64,000 nt of DNA, taken from contig DASVRA010000010.1 of the NCBI GenBank assembly GCA_036388855.1, positions 62,001-126,000 of the forward strand, in the 5' to 3' direction. Made by a program: the position numbers and the translations under genes. The notes beneath the pieces are model-generated. The model made no database searches, had not been told where the DNA came from, and saw only the letters and a program-made list of their open reading frames with translations. This document shows positions 54,172 to 61,847 of this stretch, one piece after another (position 1 is the first letter of the stretch; each line of letters opens with the position of its first letter). This DNA is from DASVRA01 sp036388855. GTDB taxonomy: Bacteria > Pseudomonadota > Alphaproteobacteria > Caulobacterales > Caulobacteraceae.

Positions 54172-54741
54172 ATGCTTCCACGCAGCTACCGGAATCTAGT
54201 GCTCACCGCCGTGGCGCTATGTTGCGCCGGCGTGAGCGGCTGCCTTGGCGGCGGACGTAAAGAAGCGGCCGATCTCGGCGCCTACCGCACGGCCAACCTG
54301 AAGCCCTACTCGGTCAACGGCCGCCGCTACACGCCCAAGGTCGAGCCGCGCTACGAGCAGGTCGGCTTGGCTTCCTGGTACAGCTACCCGGCCGGCACCC
54401 GCCGCACCGCCACCGGCGCCTGGTTCGATCCCGGCCAGATGACCGCCGCGCACCGCACCCTGCCGCTGCCCTGCATCGCCGAGATCACCAACCTGGAGAA
54501 TGGCCGCAAGGTGAAGCTTCTGGTCAACGACCGCGGCCCCTTCGTCGACGGCCGCGTCATCGACGTCTCCAAGGCGGCGGCCGAGAAGCTCGGCTTCGCC
54601 GGCAAGGGCCTGGCCAAGGTCAAGGTCCGCTTCGTAGGCCCAGCCCAGCGGGTGGCCGCCGTCGGCGGCGCCTCCGCCTACACGCCCGACGGTGAGGCAA
54701 TCGTGCTGGCCATGATGGCCACGCCGGACGGCGCCCGCTGA
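54172..54741 (+). CDS. rlpA: RlpA-family septal ring lipoprotein / lytic transglycosylase
   Basis: A 189-aa lipoprotein. The signal peptide ends at the lipobox AGVSGC (Cys about residue 24). The double-psi beta-barrel domain spans GLASWYSYPAGTRRTATGAWF to VNDRGPFVDGRVIDVSKAAAEKLGF. RlpA-type proteins cleave naked glycan strands at the septum. No SPOR domain is present, so septal targeting would need another route. It is preceded by a divergent tRNA-Ser and followed by the repeat region. Confidence 0.9.
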   Translation: MLPRSYRNLVLTAVALCCAGVSGCLGGGRKEAADLGAYRTANLKPYSVNGRRYTPKVEPRYEQVGLASWYSYPAGTRRTATGAWFDPGQMTAAHRTLPLPCIAEITNLENGRKVKLLVNDRGPFVDGRVIDVSKAAAEKLGFAGKGLAKVKVRFVGPAQRVAAVGGASAYTPDGEAIVLAMMATPDGAR

Positions 54742-54752
54742 ACGCCCGCCCG

Positions 54753-54780
54753 TTGCCATTCAAGTTGATCGGCCTATATT
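54753..54780 (+). promoter_or_regulatory. Candidate sigma-70 promoter reading into the repeat region
   Basis: TTGCCA (54753-54758) is followed after 16 bp by TATATT (54775-54780), a rare AT-rich -10 in this GC-rich region. It lies just after rlpA and faces the repeat array and tmk. It could drive tmk-holB-tatD through a ~350-nt leader, or a short RNA covering the repeats. Confidence 0.35.
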
Positions 54781-54839
54781 CCTAAACCGGTCTTTGACAT
54801 CGTAACTCCCGACGCCGCCGCCCAGGCCGCGCCATGAAA

Positions 54840-55053
54840 CCGGACTCACCGGACTCCTTTTTTCCAAGTCCGCTGCCACCTCTTGATCCTCTGAGGGAGG
54901 AGGAAAGTGCACGATCTGCACGCTTGGCCGGGCGCGCAAAACCGGACTTCACCGGACTCACCGGACTGTTTTTCCGGAGTCCGGCGGGGAATGTGCACGA
55001 AGTGCACTCCTGAACAGGCGTGCAAACCAAACTTACCGGACTCACCGGACTCC
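54840..55053. repeat. Composite repeat array between rlpA and tmk (gene-free 54742-55141)
   Basis: I see no gene in these 400 bp. CCGGACTCA-type direct repeats occur in three clusters: 54840-54857, 54942-54967 and 55036-55053. Between clusters lie dyads with GTGCA arms, 54907-54921 and 54993-55007, each next to GGAA and followed by a GCGCGCAAA or GCGTGCAAA segment. A hairpin pairs CCGGACT (54961-54967) with AGTCCGG (54978-54984). Read on the minus strand this makes two degenerate units of about 84 and 112 bp plus the start of a third. I do not recognise the family. Short open frames across it are low-complexity read-through. Confidence 0.75.
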
Positions 55054-55141
55054 ATTTTCATCCGCTCCGGCCACCGGACCTAGCCGCCTTGGCTCCTCGG
55101 CGACCGCTTGCCTGCCCCGGCGAAACCGGGGATGGGGAGGG

Positions 55142-55774
55142 GTGCGCCGCGGCCGTTTCATCACCTTCGAAGGCGGGGAGGGGACCGGCAAGTCCACCCA
55201 GGCCCGCCTCCTGGCCGACCGTCTGCGCCCGCTGGTCGGAAACGTAGTCCTCACTCGCGAGCCCGGCGGCTCGCCCGGCGCCGAAGCCCTGCGCGAGCTG
55301 CTGTTGAACGGCGAGGCGGAGCGCTGGTCGGCGACGGCCGAGGCCCTGCTGATGTACGCCGCCCGCGCCGATCACCTCGATCGCGTGATCCGCCCGGCCC
55401 TATCCGGCAGCGCCTGGGTGGTGTGCGACCGCTTCCTCGACTCCACCCGCGCCTACCAAGGTGCGGCCGGCGGGGCGCCCCAGGCCCTGATCGCCGCCCT
55501 GGAGGCCCAGGTGGTCGGCGACGCCCGCCCCGACCTGACCCTGGTCCTCGACCTGCCAGTGGAGGCGGGGCTGGAGCGGGCATTCGGCCGCAACATGTTC
55601 GACCGCTTCGAGGCCAGGGGCCAGGCGTTCCACGAACGGCTGCGCCAGGCCTTCCTCGACATCGCCGCCGCCGAGCCCGCGCGCTGCCGCGTGATCGACG
55701 CCTCCGGCCCGCCAGAGGCGGTGGCGGAGGCAGTGTGGGCGGCCGTGCAAGAGCGGACGCTGGCGCTCGCCTGA
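55142..55774 (+). CDS. tmk: Thymidylate kinase
   Basis: Tmk phosphorylates dTMP to dTDP. The 210-aa protein has the P-loop FITFEGGEGTGKSTQARLLAD, the TREPGGSPGAEALRELLL motif with the DR(E/P) signature and VCDRFLDSTRAYQGA with the LID region following. The GTG start at 55142 follows a GGGGAGG site. The stop shares a base with the holB start (TGATG). Confidence 0.95.
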   Translation: MRRGRFITFEGGEGTGKSTQARLLADRLRPLVGNVVLTREPGGSPGAEALRELLLNGEAERWSATAEALLMYAARADHLDRVIRPALSGSAWVVCDRFLDSTRAYQGAAGGAPQALIAALEAQVVGDARPDLTLVLDLPVEAGLERAFGRNMFDRFEARGQAFHERLRQAFLDIAAAEPARCRVIDASGPPEAVAEAVWAAVQERTLALA

Positions 55775-56775
55775 TGGACACCCTCCACCCCCGCGACAGC
55801 TTCACCCTGGAAGGCGCCGAGGCCCCCGAGGGGGCTTTCCTCAAGTCCCTCGCGCGCGGCCGGCTGCACCACGCCTGGCTGCTGACAGGGCCTGAGGGGA
55901 TCGGCAAGGCGAGCTTCGCCTACCGCGCCGCGCGACGGCTGCTCGGCGCGGCGCCTGATCCCGCGCACGGACTGCTCGGGGCCTCGCCCGAGGATCCGGT
56001 TAGCCGCCAGGTCTCGGCCCGCTCGCACCCCGACCTGCTGGTGCTGGAGCGCGAGGTCCCCGACGGCAAGCCGCGCAAGTTCATCCCGGTGGACGAAGCC
56101 CGCCGCCTGCCGGAATTCTTCTCCAAGGCGCCCGCCAGCGCCGCCCACCGGGTCGCCATTGTCGACGCCGCAGACGACCTGAACCCCAGCGCCGCCAACG
56201 CCCTGTTGAAGACCCTTGAGGAGCCGCCGCCCAACGGCGTGCTGTTCCTGGTCTCCCATGCGCCCGGACGGCTGATCGGCACCATCCGCTCCCGCTGCCG
56301 CCGCTTGGCCTTCAGATCCTGGGAGCCGCAACAGGTGGTGGATTTCCTCAGGCCCCGCGTGAGTGTCGGCGAGGAAGACGCCCTGCGCCTTGCGGTAATG
56401 AGCCGCGGCGCGCCGGGCCGCGCGCTCGCGCTCGCCCATTCCGGCGCGCTGGAGGCGGACCGGGAAGCTCGGCGGCTCCTGTCGGAGTTGCCCCGGACGG
56501 ACGCCGCCGCGCTCCAGGCGCTGGCCGATTCATTGAGAGGCTCCGAGGGCCAGGCCCGCCTCGAACTGCTGATGGAACGGCTGGCGGACAACATCCGCGA
56601 AATGACGCAACGAACGGCGGCCGACGCGCCCGACCCGGCGCTTGAGCGCTGGGCCGAAGCCTGGGAGACGCTGGTAAATCTCCCGGCCCAGGCGGAAGCC
56701 CTGAACCTCGACCGGCAGGACGCCTTCTGGACCGCCATGGGCCGGCTGCAGCGGGCCGCGCGCGCCCCATGCTGA
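55774..56775 (+). CDS. holB: DNA polymerase III subunit delta' HolB
   Basis: A clamp-loader subunit of the replicative polymerase. The 333-aa AAA+ protein has LHHAWLLTGPEGIGKASFAYRAAR (its modified P-loop), the SRC motif in TIRSRCRRLAF and NALLKTLEEPPPNGVLFLVS. ATG 55774 overlaps the tmk stop; the end overlaps tatD by seven bases. In many alphaproteobacteria metG follows holB before tatD; it is absent here. Confidence 0.92.
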   Translation: MDTLHPRDSFTLEGAEAPEGAFLKSLARGRLHHAWLLTGPEGIGKASFAYRAARRLLGAAPDPAHGLLGASPEDPVSRQVSARSHPDLLVLEREVPDGKPRKFIPVDEARRLPEFFSKAPASAAHRVAIVDAADDLNPSAANALLKTLEEPPPNGVLFLVSHAPGRLIGTIRSRCRRLAFRSWEPQQVVDFLRPRVSVGEEDALRLAVMSRGAPGRALALAHSGALEADREARRLLSELPRTDAAALQALADSLRGSEGQARLELLMERLADNIREMTQRTAADAPDPALERWAEAWETLVNLPAQAEALNLDRQDAFWTAMGRLQRAARAPC

Positions 56776-57548
56776 TCGACAGCCACGTCAACCTGCACGC
56801 GCCGCAGTTCGACGCCGACCGCGATGCGGTGATCGCCAGGGCGCGCGAGGCCGGCGTGCGGCTCATGCTCAACATCGGCGACAAGGTCTCCGGCTTCGAA
56901 ACCGCCTACGCCGTGGCCGATGCGCACGATGACATTTGGCAAACCGTCGGCACGCACCCCCACGAGGCGAAGGAGAACCCGAGCCTTGCTCCGGCGGACC
57001 TGATCGCGCTCGCGGAGCGGGAGAAGGTCGTCGGCATCGGCGAAACCGGCCTAGACTTCCACTACGACCTGAGCCCCCGGGACGTTCAGGCCGAAGTGTT
57101 CCGGGCTCACATCGGCGCCGCGCGAGAGACCGGGCTTCCACTGGTCATCCATACGCGCGAGGCGGACGCCGTGATGGCCCAGATTCTGGAGGAAGAGCAG
57201 GGGAGGGGACGCTTCCGCTTCTTGATGCACTGCTACACCTCGAGTCCGGAACTCGCGGGCAAGGCCGCGGAATTGGGCGCATGGTTCTCGGTGTCCGGCA
57301 TCGCTACCTTTCCACGCGCTGAAGAGGTGAGGGCGGTGATCCGCGACATGCCGGCCGACCGGATCATCGTCGAAACCGACTGCCCCTACCTGGCGCCCGT
57401 GCCGATGCGGGGGCGTCGGAACGAGCCCGCCTTCCTGCCCCACGTCCTCGCCAAACTGGCGGAAATCCGCGGCTGGACCTTGGAGGAGGCCGAAGCGCGG
57501 ACGGAGGACGCCTTCTTCGCCTTGTTCCACCCGATTCCCCGCCCGTGA
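56769..57548 (+). CDS. tatD: TatD-family metal-dependent hydrolase (variant HxN site)
   Basis: A 259-aa TatD-type amidohydrolase-fold protein, probably a 3'-5' DNA exonuclease or related hydrolase. Most metal ligands are visible: IGETGLDFHYD, VIHTREAD, LMHCYTSS and VETDCPYLAPVPMRGRRNEP (its first part). The N-terminal motif, normally DxHxH, reads LIDSHVNLH, so Asn8 replaces the second His. I recall a similar HVN start in Caulobacter homologues, so this may be a lineage variant. It overlaps holB and the MBL gene. Confidence 0.9.
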   Translation: MLIDSHVNLHAPQFDADRDAVIARAREAGVRLMLNIGDKVSGFETAYAVADAHDDIWQTVGTHPHEAKENPSLAPADLIALAEREKVVGIGETGLDFHYDLSPRDVQAEVFRAHIGAARETGLPLVIHTREADAVMAQILEEEQGRGRFRFLMHCYTSSPELAGKAAELGAWFSVSGIATFPRAEEVRAVIRDMPADRIIVETDCPYLAPVPMRGRRNEPAFLPHVLAKLAEIRGWTLEEAEARTEDAFFALFHPIPRP

Positions 57549-58351
57549 GCGCCTCGCTAGAGTTCACCATCCTGGGCTGCGGCTCCTCCGGCGGTGTGCC
57601 CCGCTCTGACGGAGAGTGGGGCGCCTGCGATCCCGCCGAACCGAAGAACCGCCGAAGCCGCTGCTCCATGCTCGTCCGGTGGCGGGGGGAGGGGACCGAG
57701 CCCACCACAGTCCTGATCGACACCGCGCCCGAGTTGCGGCTCCAGGCCCAGGCCGCCGGCGTGACCCGCGTGGACGCGGTGCTCTACACCCACGACCACG
57801 GCGACCAGACCAACGGCATCGACGATTTGCGCGCCTTCTTCCTCCGCCACGGTCGCCGCACGCCCTGCTACATGGATCCCGCCACCCTGGTCGGCCTAAA
57901 GCGCCGCTTCGGCTATGTCTTCGACGAGCAGCCGATCTACCCCGCCATGTGCGAGGCCCGCCCGCTGCCCCCTTTCGGCCAAGCCTGGAGCGTGGAGGGG
58001 CCTTCGGGGCCGATCCCGGTGCTTGCCTTCGACCAAGACCACGGCAGCGTCCGCTCCGTCGGCTACCGCCTTGGGCCGCTGGCCTATTCCAGCGATGTTG
58101 TGGGAATCCCGGAGGAATCTTTTGGCATGCTGGAGGGCGTGCAGGTGTGGATCGTCGACGCGCTCCGGCATCGGCCGCACCCCACCCACGCCAATGTGGA
58201 GCGGGCGCTCGGGTGGATCGAGCGGGTGCGGCCGCAGCGGGCGATCCTCACCAACCTGCATCAGGACCTCGACTACCGCGCCCTGGCCGCCTCGCTGCCG
58301 CCGGGCGTGGAGCCGGCCTACGACGGCATGACGCTCCAGCTGGCGCTGTAG
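57545..58351 (+). CDS. MBL-fold metallo-hydrolase (PhnP-like)
   Basis: A 268-aa metallo-beta-lactamase-fold protein. It starts LEFTILGCGSSGGVPR, a PhnP/RNase Z-type opening, and has the metal motif YTHDHGDQTNGIDDLR, in which Gln replaces the last His of HxHxDH. DQDHGSV and NLHQDLDY supply further ligands. GTG 57545 overlaps the tatD stop. It is likely a cyclic phosphodiesterase of unknown substrate that travels with tatD in alphaproteobacteria. Confidence 0.88.
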   Translation: MSASLEFTILGCGSSGGVPRSDGEWGACDPAEPKNRRSRCSMLVRWRGEGTEPTTVLIDTAPELRLQAQAAGVTRVDAVLYTHDHGDQTNGIDDLRAFFLRHGRRTPCYMDPATLVGLKRRFGYVFDEQPIYPAMCEARPLPPFGQAWSVEGPSGPIPVLAFDQDHGSVRSVGYRLGPLAYSSDVVGIPEESFGMLEGVQVWIVDALRHRPHPTHANVERALGWIERVRPQRAILTNLHQDLDYRALAASLPPGVEPAYDGMTLQLAL

Positions 58352-58360
58352 ACGATAAGC

Positions 58361-58975
58361 GTGCCGCTTCCGCCGCTTAAGCTGGGTTTCCTCGCCTCCC
58401 GCAACGGTACGGCCATGCGCGCGGTCGTGGCCGCCGCGCGGGGGGGCGAGCTGCGTGTCGAGCCACGCCTGCTGATCAGCAACCGCGCCGAAGCGCCCGC
58501 GCTGGCTTTCGCGCGCGAAGCGGGCCTGCCATGGCAGCACGTCAGCGCCTTGAGCGAAGGTTCCGCCCAAGCTGCCGATGCGGTGATCGCGGCGGCGCTC
58601 AAGGGCGCGGGAGTCGAGCTCGTGGTGCTGTCCGGCTATCTGCGGCGGCTGGGGCCGGCCGTGCTTGAAGCCTTCGGCGGTCGCATCCTCAACATCCACC
58701 CCGCGCTGCTGCCGCGCCACGGTGGCGAAGGCATGTACGGCCGCCGCGTGCACGAGGCGGTGCTGACGGCGGGCGACTCTGAGACCGGGGCCACCGTCCA
58801 CCTCGTCGAAGGCGCCTACGACACCGGCCCGGTGCTGGCCCAGGCGCGGATCGCGGTCGAGCCCGGCGACACCCCCGAATCGCTGGAGCGCCGCGTCGCC
58901 GCCATCGAAGCGCCACTCTACATCGACACCCTGAGGCGGATCGCTTCGGGCGAACTGGCGTTGCCCGTGGCGTGA
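58361..58975 (+). CDS. purN: Phosphoribosylglycinamide formyltransferase (PurN-type)
   Basis: A 204-aa formyltransferase-fold protein that would formylate GAR in purine synthesis. The P-loop-like start is FLASRNGTAMRAVV instead of the usual GxGSNxxA. Catalytic residues are present: Asn and His in ILNIHPALLPRHGG, and Asp in AYDTGPVLAQ. The start is GTG 58361, nine bases after the MBL stop. purM is not adjacent, so this may be a second, divergent PurN rather than the main one. Confidence 0.82.
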   Translation: MPLPPLKLGFLASRNGTAMRAVVAAARGGELRVEPRLLISNRAEAPALAFAREAGLPWQHVSALSEGSAQAADAVIAAALKGAGVELVVLSGYLRRLGPAVLEAFGGRILNIHPALLPRHGGEGMYGRRVHEAVLTAGDSETGATVHLVEGAYDTGPVLAQARIAVEPGDTPESLERRVAAIEAPLYIDTLRRIASGELALPVA

Positions 58976-59039
58976 CACCGCCGCGCCTTGACAGCGGCGG
59001 GCGGGGCGGGCTCTGACGCCCGCCTTTCAGAGAGGACGA

Positions 59040-59561
59040 ATGCGCCTACTGTTCGCCGTGGTGTTCTGCGCGGCCGCCGCAGCCGTTTGCGGCGCGCAGG
59101 CGCGCGCCTGGAACACCGGGGTGCTGTCGATCCACAACGGCCGCGGCCAGCCGGTATCGCTGGCGGCGCCCGGGCGCGGCGACCTGACGTTCACCATCGC
59201 CCCGGTCACCGACTATGGCGTTGACAACCTGGTCCTGCCGGTGTGCCGCGATCGCAAGGACATGGACCGGCGAGCCGTGCGGCTCAGCGCGGGCGGCAAA
59301 TACCTGGCGGCGCTGTGCCAGGGGCAGGCCGACAGCGTGGTCTATCTGGTCAACCGGCGCGAAAGCTGGCGCGGGCGTGAGGCCTGCGCGCCGCGCGCAT
59401 TCGCCTATGTCACCGTCGAGTTCTACGAAGACCGCATCCGCTGCACCGGCTATGACGAGAAGCCGCAGTGGATGTCCTCGACCACGCCGCCTGGGCCGAA
59501 CGCGCTGCCGCGAGCCACGCCTCCCACCGTGCCTAGTGGAATTTCCGATAATCTCCCTTAG
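59040..59561 (+). CDS. Secreted hypothetical protein
   Basis: A 173-aa protein with a clear signal peptide (MRLLFAVVFCAAAAAVCGAQARA|WN). The mature part has four cysteines (LPVCRDRKD, AALCQGQAD, REACAPRA, IRCTGYDE), likely two disulfides, and a Pro/Thr-rich tail. I recognise no family. It is preceded by GAGAGGA as ribosome-binding site. A GPH transporter gene follows on the same strand. Confidence 0.7.
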   Translation: MRLLFAVVFCAAAAAVCGAQARAWNTGVLSIHNGRGQPVSLAAPGRGDLTFTIAPVTDYGVDNLVLPVCRDRKDMDRRAVRLSAGGKYLAALCQGQADSVVYLVNRRESWRGREACAPRAFAYVTVEFYEDRIRCTGYDEKPQWMSSTTPPGPNALPRATPPTVPSGISDNLP

Positions 59562-59615
59562 ACGCAAGATAGCTGCGGCTCTTCGGGCTTGATCGAAGCG
59601 CCGTCCCCGCCTCTG

Positions 59616-60968
59616 ATGGGCAGGATGGCCGACTCCGCCGCCAAGCCGACCACCCTGCAGCTCATGGCCTATGCGGCGCCGTCGCTGCCGCTCGCGGGCT
59701 TCGGCCTGCCGCTGGCGGTGCACCTGCCCAACTACTACGCCGAGGAACTGGGCCTGCCGCTGGTTGCGGTGGGCTTGGCCTTCATGTGGGTCAAGCTGAT
59801 CGACATCGCCGCCGACCCGGTGATCGGCGCGCTGATGGACCGCACCCGCACTCGGCTTGGCCGTTTCCGTGCTTGGCTGGTCGCCGCCGCGCCGGTGCTG
59901 ATGCTGTCGGCCTTCATGCTGTTCATGGCGCGGCCGGGAGTTTCGGCCGTCTACCTGTGGCTCTGGCTGCTGGTCGCCTACGTCGGCTTCTCCATGGGCT
60001 CCCTGGCCCAGACCGCCTGGGGCGCCGTGCTCTCGCCCGACTACGACCAGCGGTCACGCATCTACGGCTGGTGGCAGGCCGGCAACGTGGTGGGCATGCT
60101 GCTGCTCCTGCTGCTGCCTGTGGTGATGCAGCTGGGCCTGGGCGCCAGCCGCCAGGCTGGAATGCAGGCGATGGGCTGGTACGTTGTGGCGCTGCTGCCG
60201 CTGGGGGTGGCCTTGGCGGTGTGGCGCACGCCTGAGCCGGAACGGCCGCGCGAGAGCGCCGCCCGTATCAGCGATTATCTGGCCCTGTTCCGCTTCGGCT
60301 CGGTTCGGCGGATCCTCTTGATCGACATCCTTATGGCCTGGGCCCCGGCGCTGACGGCGGCGCTGTTCTTCTTCTATTTCCAGCACATCAAGGGCATCCC
60401 TCAGGCGCAGTCGAACCTGCTGCTGCTGGTCTATTTCGCCGCCGGGCTCGCGGGCGCGCCGCTGTGGAGCTGGCTGGCGCAGCGGCTCGGCAAGCACCGG
60501 GCGATGGCGGCGGTGGCGCTGACCATGGCGGCTGGGATCATGGTGCTGCACTTCACCCCGCTGCCGAACCTTTGGGTGGCAGGCGCGGTGCTGGCGCTGG
60601 GCGGCCTGCCCTTCTCCGGTTCGATGCTGATCCTACGCTCCATGCTGGCGGATGTCGGCGACGAGATCCGGCTGGAGACGGGCGTGGACCGCACCGGCCT
60701 GCTTTATTCGATCCTGACCGCCACGCTGAAGACCGCGCAGGCCCTGGCCGTCGGCTGCTCCTATGTCGGGCTGCAGCTGGCGGGGTTCCACGCCGGCCAA
60801 GCCAATCCACCCCAGGCCCTGCTGGGCTTGCAGCTGCTGTTCGTGGGCCTGCCGGTGGCGATCAGCCTGCTGGCGGCGGCGTCCACGCTCGGCTATCGGC
60901 TGGACGCTCGTCGCCACGCCGCCATCCGGGAGGCGCTGGAACGGCGCGACGCCCCCTCCCCCGCCTGA
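59616..60968 (+). CDS. MFS transporter, glycoside-pentoside-hexuronide (GPH) type
   Basis: A ~450-aa, 12-helix transporter. The GPH-type motif after TM2 is DIAADPVIGALMDRTRTRLGRFRAWL, and a second loop contains GVDRTGLLYSILTATLKTAQAL. Members carry sugars or glycosides with H+ or Na+. Starts at ATG 59616, ATG 59625 and TTG 59589 are all possible; none has a strong ribosome-binding site. No sugar-catabolic gene is adjacent, so the substrate is unknown. Confidence 0.85.
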   Translation: MGRMADSAAKPTTLQLMAYAAPSLPLAGFGLPLAVHLPNYYAEELGLPLVAVGLAFMWVKLIDIAADPVIGALMDRTRTRLGRFRAWLVAAAPVLMLSAFMLFMARPGVSAVYLWLWLLVAYVGFSMGSLAQTAWGAVLSPDYDQRSRIYGWWQAGNVVGMLLLLLLPVVMQLGLGASRQAGMQAMGWYVVALLPLGVALAVWRTPEPERPRESAARISDYLALFRFGSVRRILLIDILMAWAPALTAALFFFYFQHIKGIPQAQSNLLLLVYFAAGLAGAPLWSWLAQRLGKHRAMAAVALTMAAGIMVLHFTPLPNLWVAGAVLALGGLPFSGSMLILRSMLADVGDEIRLETGVDRTGLLYSILTATLKTAQALAVGCSYVGLQLAGFHAGQANPPQALLGLQLLFVGLPVAISLLAAASTLGYRLDARRHAAIREALERRDAPSPA

Positions 60969-60971
60969 GCC

Positions 60972-61769
60972 ATGGACGAGCCGCACCCGATCTTCCGCCT
61001 GCTCCAGGTCATGGCGCGGCTGCGCGACCCTCATGGCGGCTGCCCCTGGGACCTTGAGCAGGACTTCGCCTCCATCGCCCCCTACACCATCGAGGAGGCC
61101 TACGAGGTCGCCGACGCGATCCAGCGGGGTGATCTCGGCGACCTGAAGGAGGAGCTGGGGGACCTGCTGCTCCAGGTGGTCTACCACGCTCGCATGGCCG
61201 AGGAGGCCGGCGCCTTCGCCTTCCGCGACGTTGCGGAGGCCATCGCGGAGAAGATGGTGCGCCGCCACCCTCACGTGTTCGGCGAGGACGTGGTGGAGAC
61301 CGCCGCGCATCAGACCAGCCGCTGGGAAGCGATCAAGGCGGCCGAGCGGGCGGGCAAGGCGAAGGCGGCGGAGAGCGTGCTGGATGGGATTCCGGTCGGG
61401 CTCCCCGCCCTCACCCGCGCAATGAAGCTGACCGGGCGAGCGGCGCGGGTCGGGTTCGACTGGCCCTCCCCTGCCGAGGTGATCGACAAGCTGAAGGAGG
61501 AGACGGCGGAGCTGGAGGCGGAGATCGCCGCGGGTGATCAGGCGAAGGCGCGGGAGGAGATCGGGGATTTGCTGTTCGTGGTGGCCAACCTGGCGCGCAA
61601 GCTCGGGGTCGAGCCGGAGGACGCGCTGCGCTCCGCCAACGCCAAGTTCGTCAGGCGGTTCAGCCATATAGAGGCGCGGCTTGCGGAGGACGGCCGAAAG
61701 CCGAACGACAGTGACCTCGCCGAGATGGACGCGCTCTGGGACGAGGCGAAGGCGGTGGAGCGGGGCTGA
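60972..61769 (+). CDS. mazG: Nucleoside triphosphate pyrophosphohydrolase MazG
   Basis: A house-cleaning (d)NTP pyrophosphohydrolase. The 265-aa protein has two MazG domains. The first has GGCPWDLEQDFASIAPYTIEE then EEAYEVADAI and DLKEELGDLLLQVVYHARMAEE (metal-binding ExxE...ExxD). The second has EETAELEAEI and ARLGEE-like EEIGDLLFVVANLARKLG. It starts three bases after the transporter stop. Confidence 0.94.
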   Translation: MDEPHPIFRLLQVMARLRDPHGGCPWDLEQDFASIAPYTIEEAYEVADAIQRGDLGDLKEELGDLLLQVVYHARMAEEAGAFAFRDVAEAIAEKMVRRHPHVFGEDVVETAAHQTSRWEAIKAAERAGKAKAAESVLDGIPVGLPALTRAMKLTGRAARVGFDWPSPAEVIDKLKEETAELEAEIAAGDQAKAREEIGDLLFVVANLARKLGVEPEDALRSANAKFVRRFSHIEARLAEDGRKPNDSDLAEMDALWDEAKAVERG

Positions 61770-61847
61770 AGCCCCCTGCCCTGCCCCTTGCTTGTCAGCG
61801 GCGGAGGCGGCGGCTACGCCAGGGGCTTCCCTGCGCCCGGAGACTCC

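Noticed and set aside
54782..55061. Overlapping short minus-strand frames across the repeat array (products with SGESG and CSGVHFVH-like segments)
   Set aside because: The frames simply translate the DNA repeats; several frames are open at once and there is no start context. Treated as repeat, not gene.
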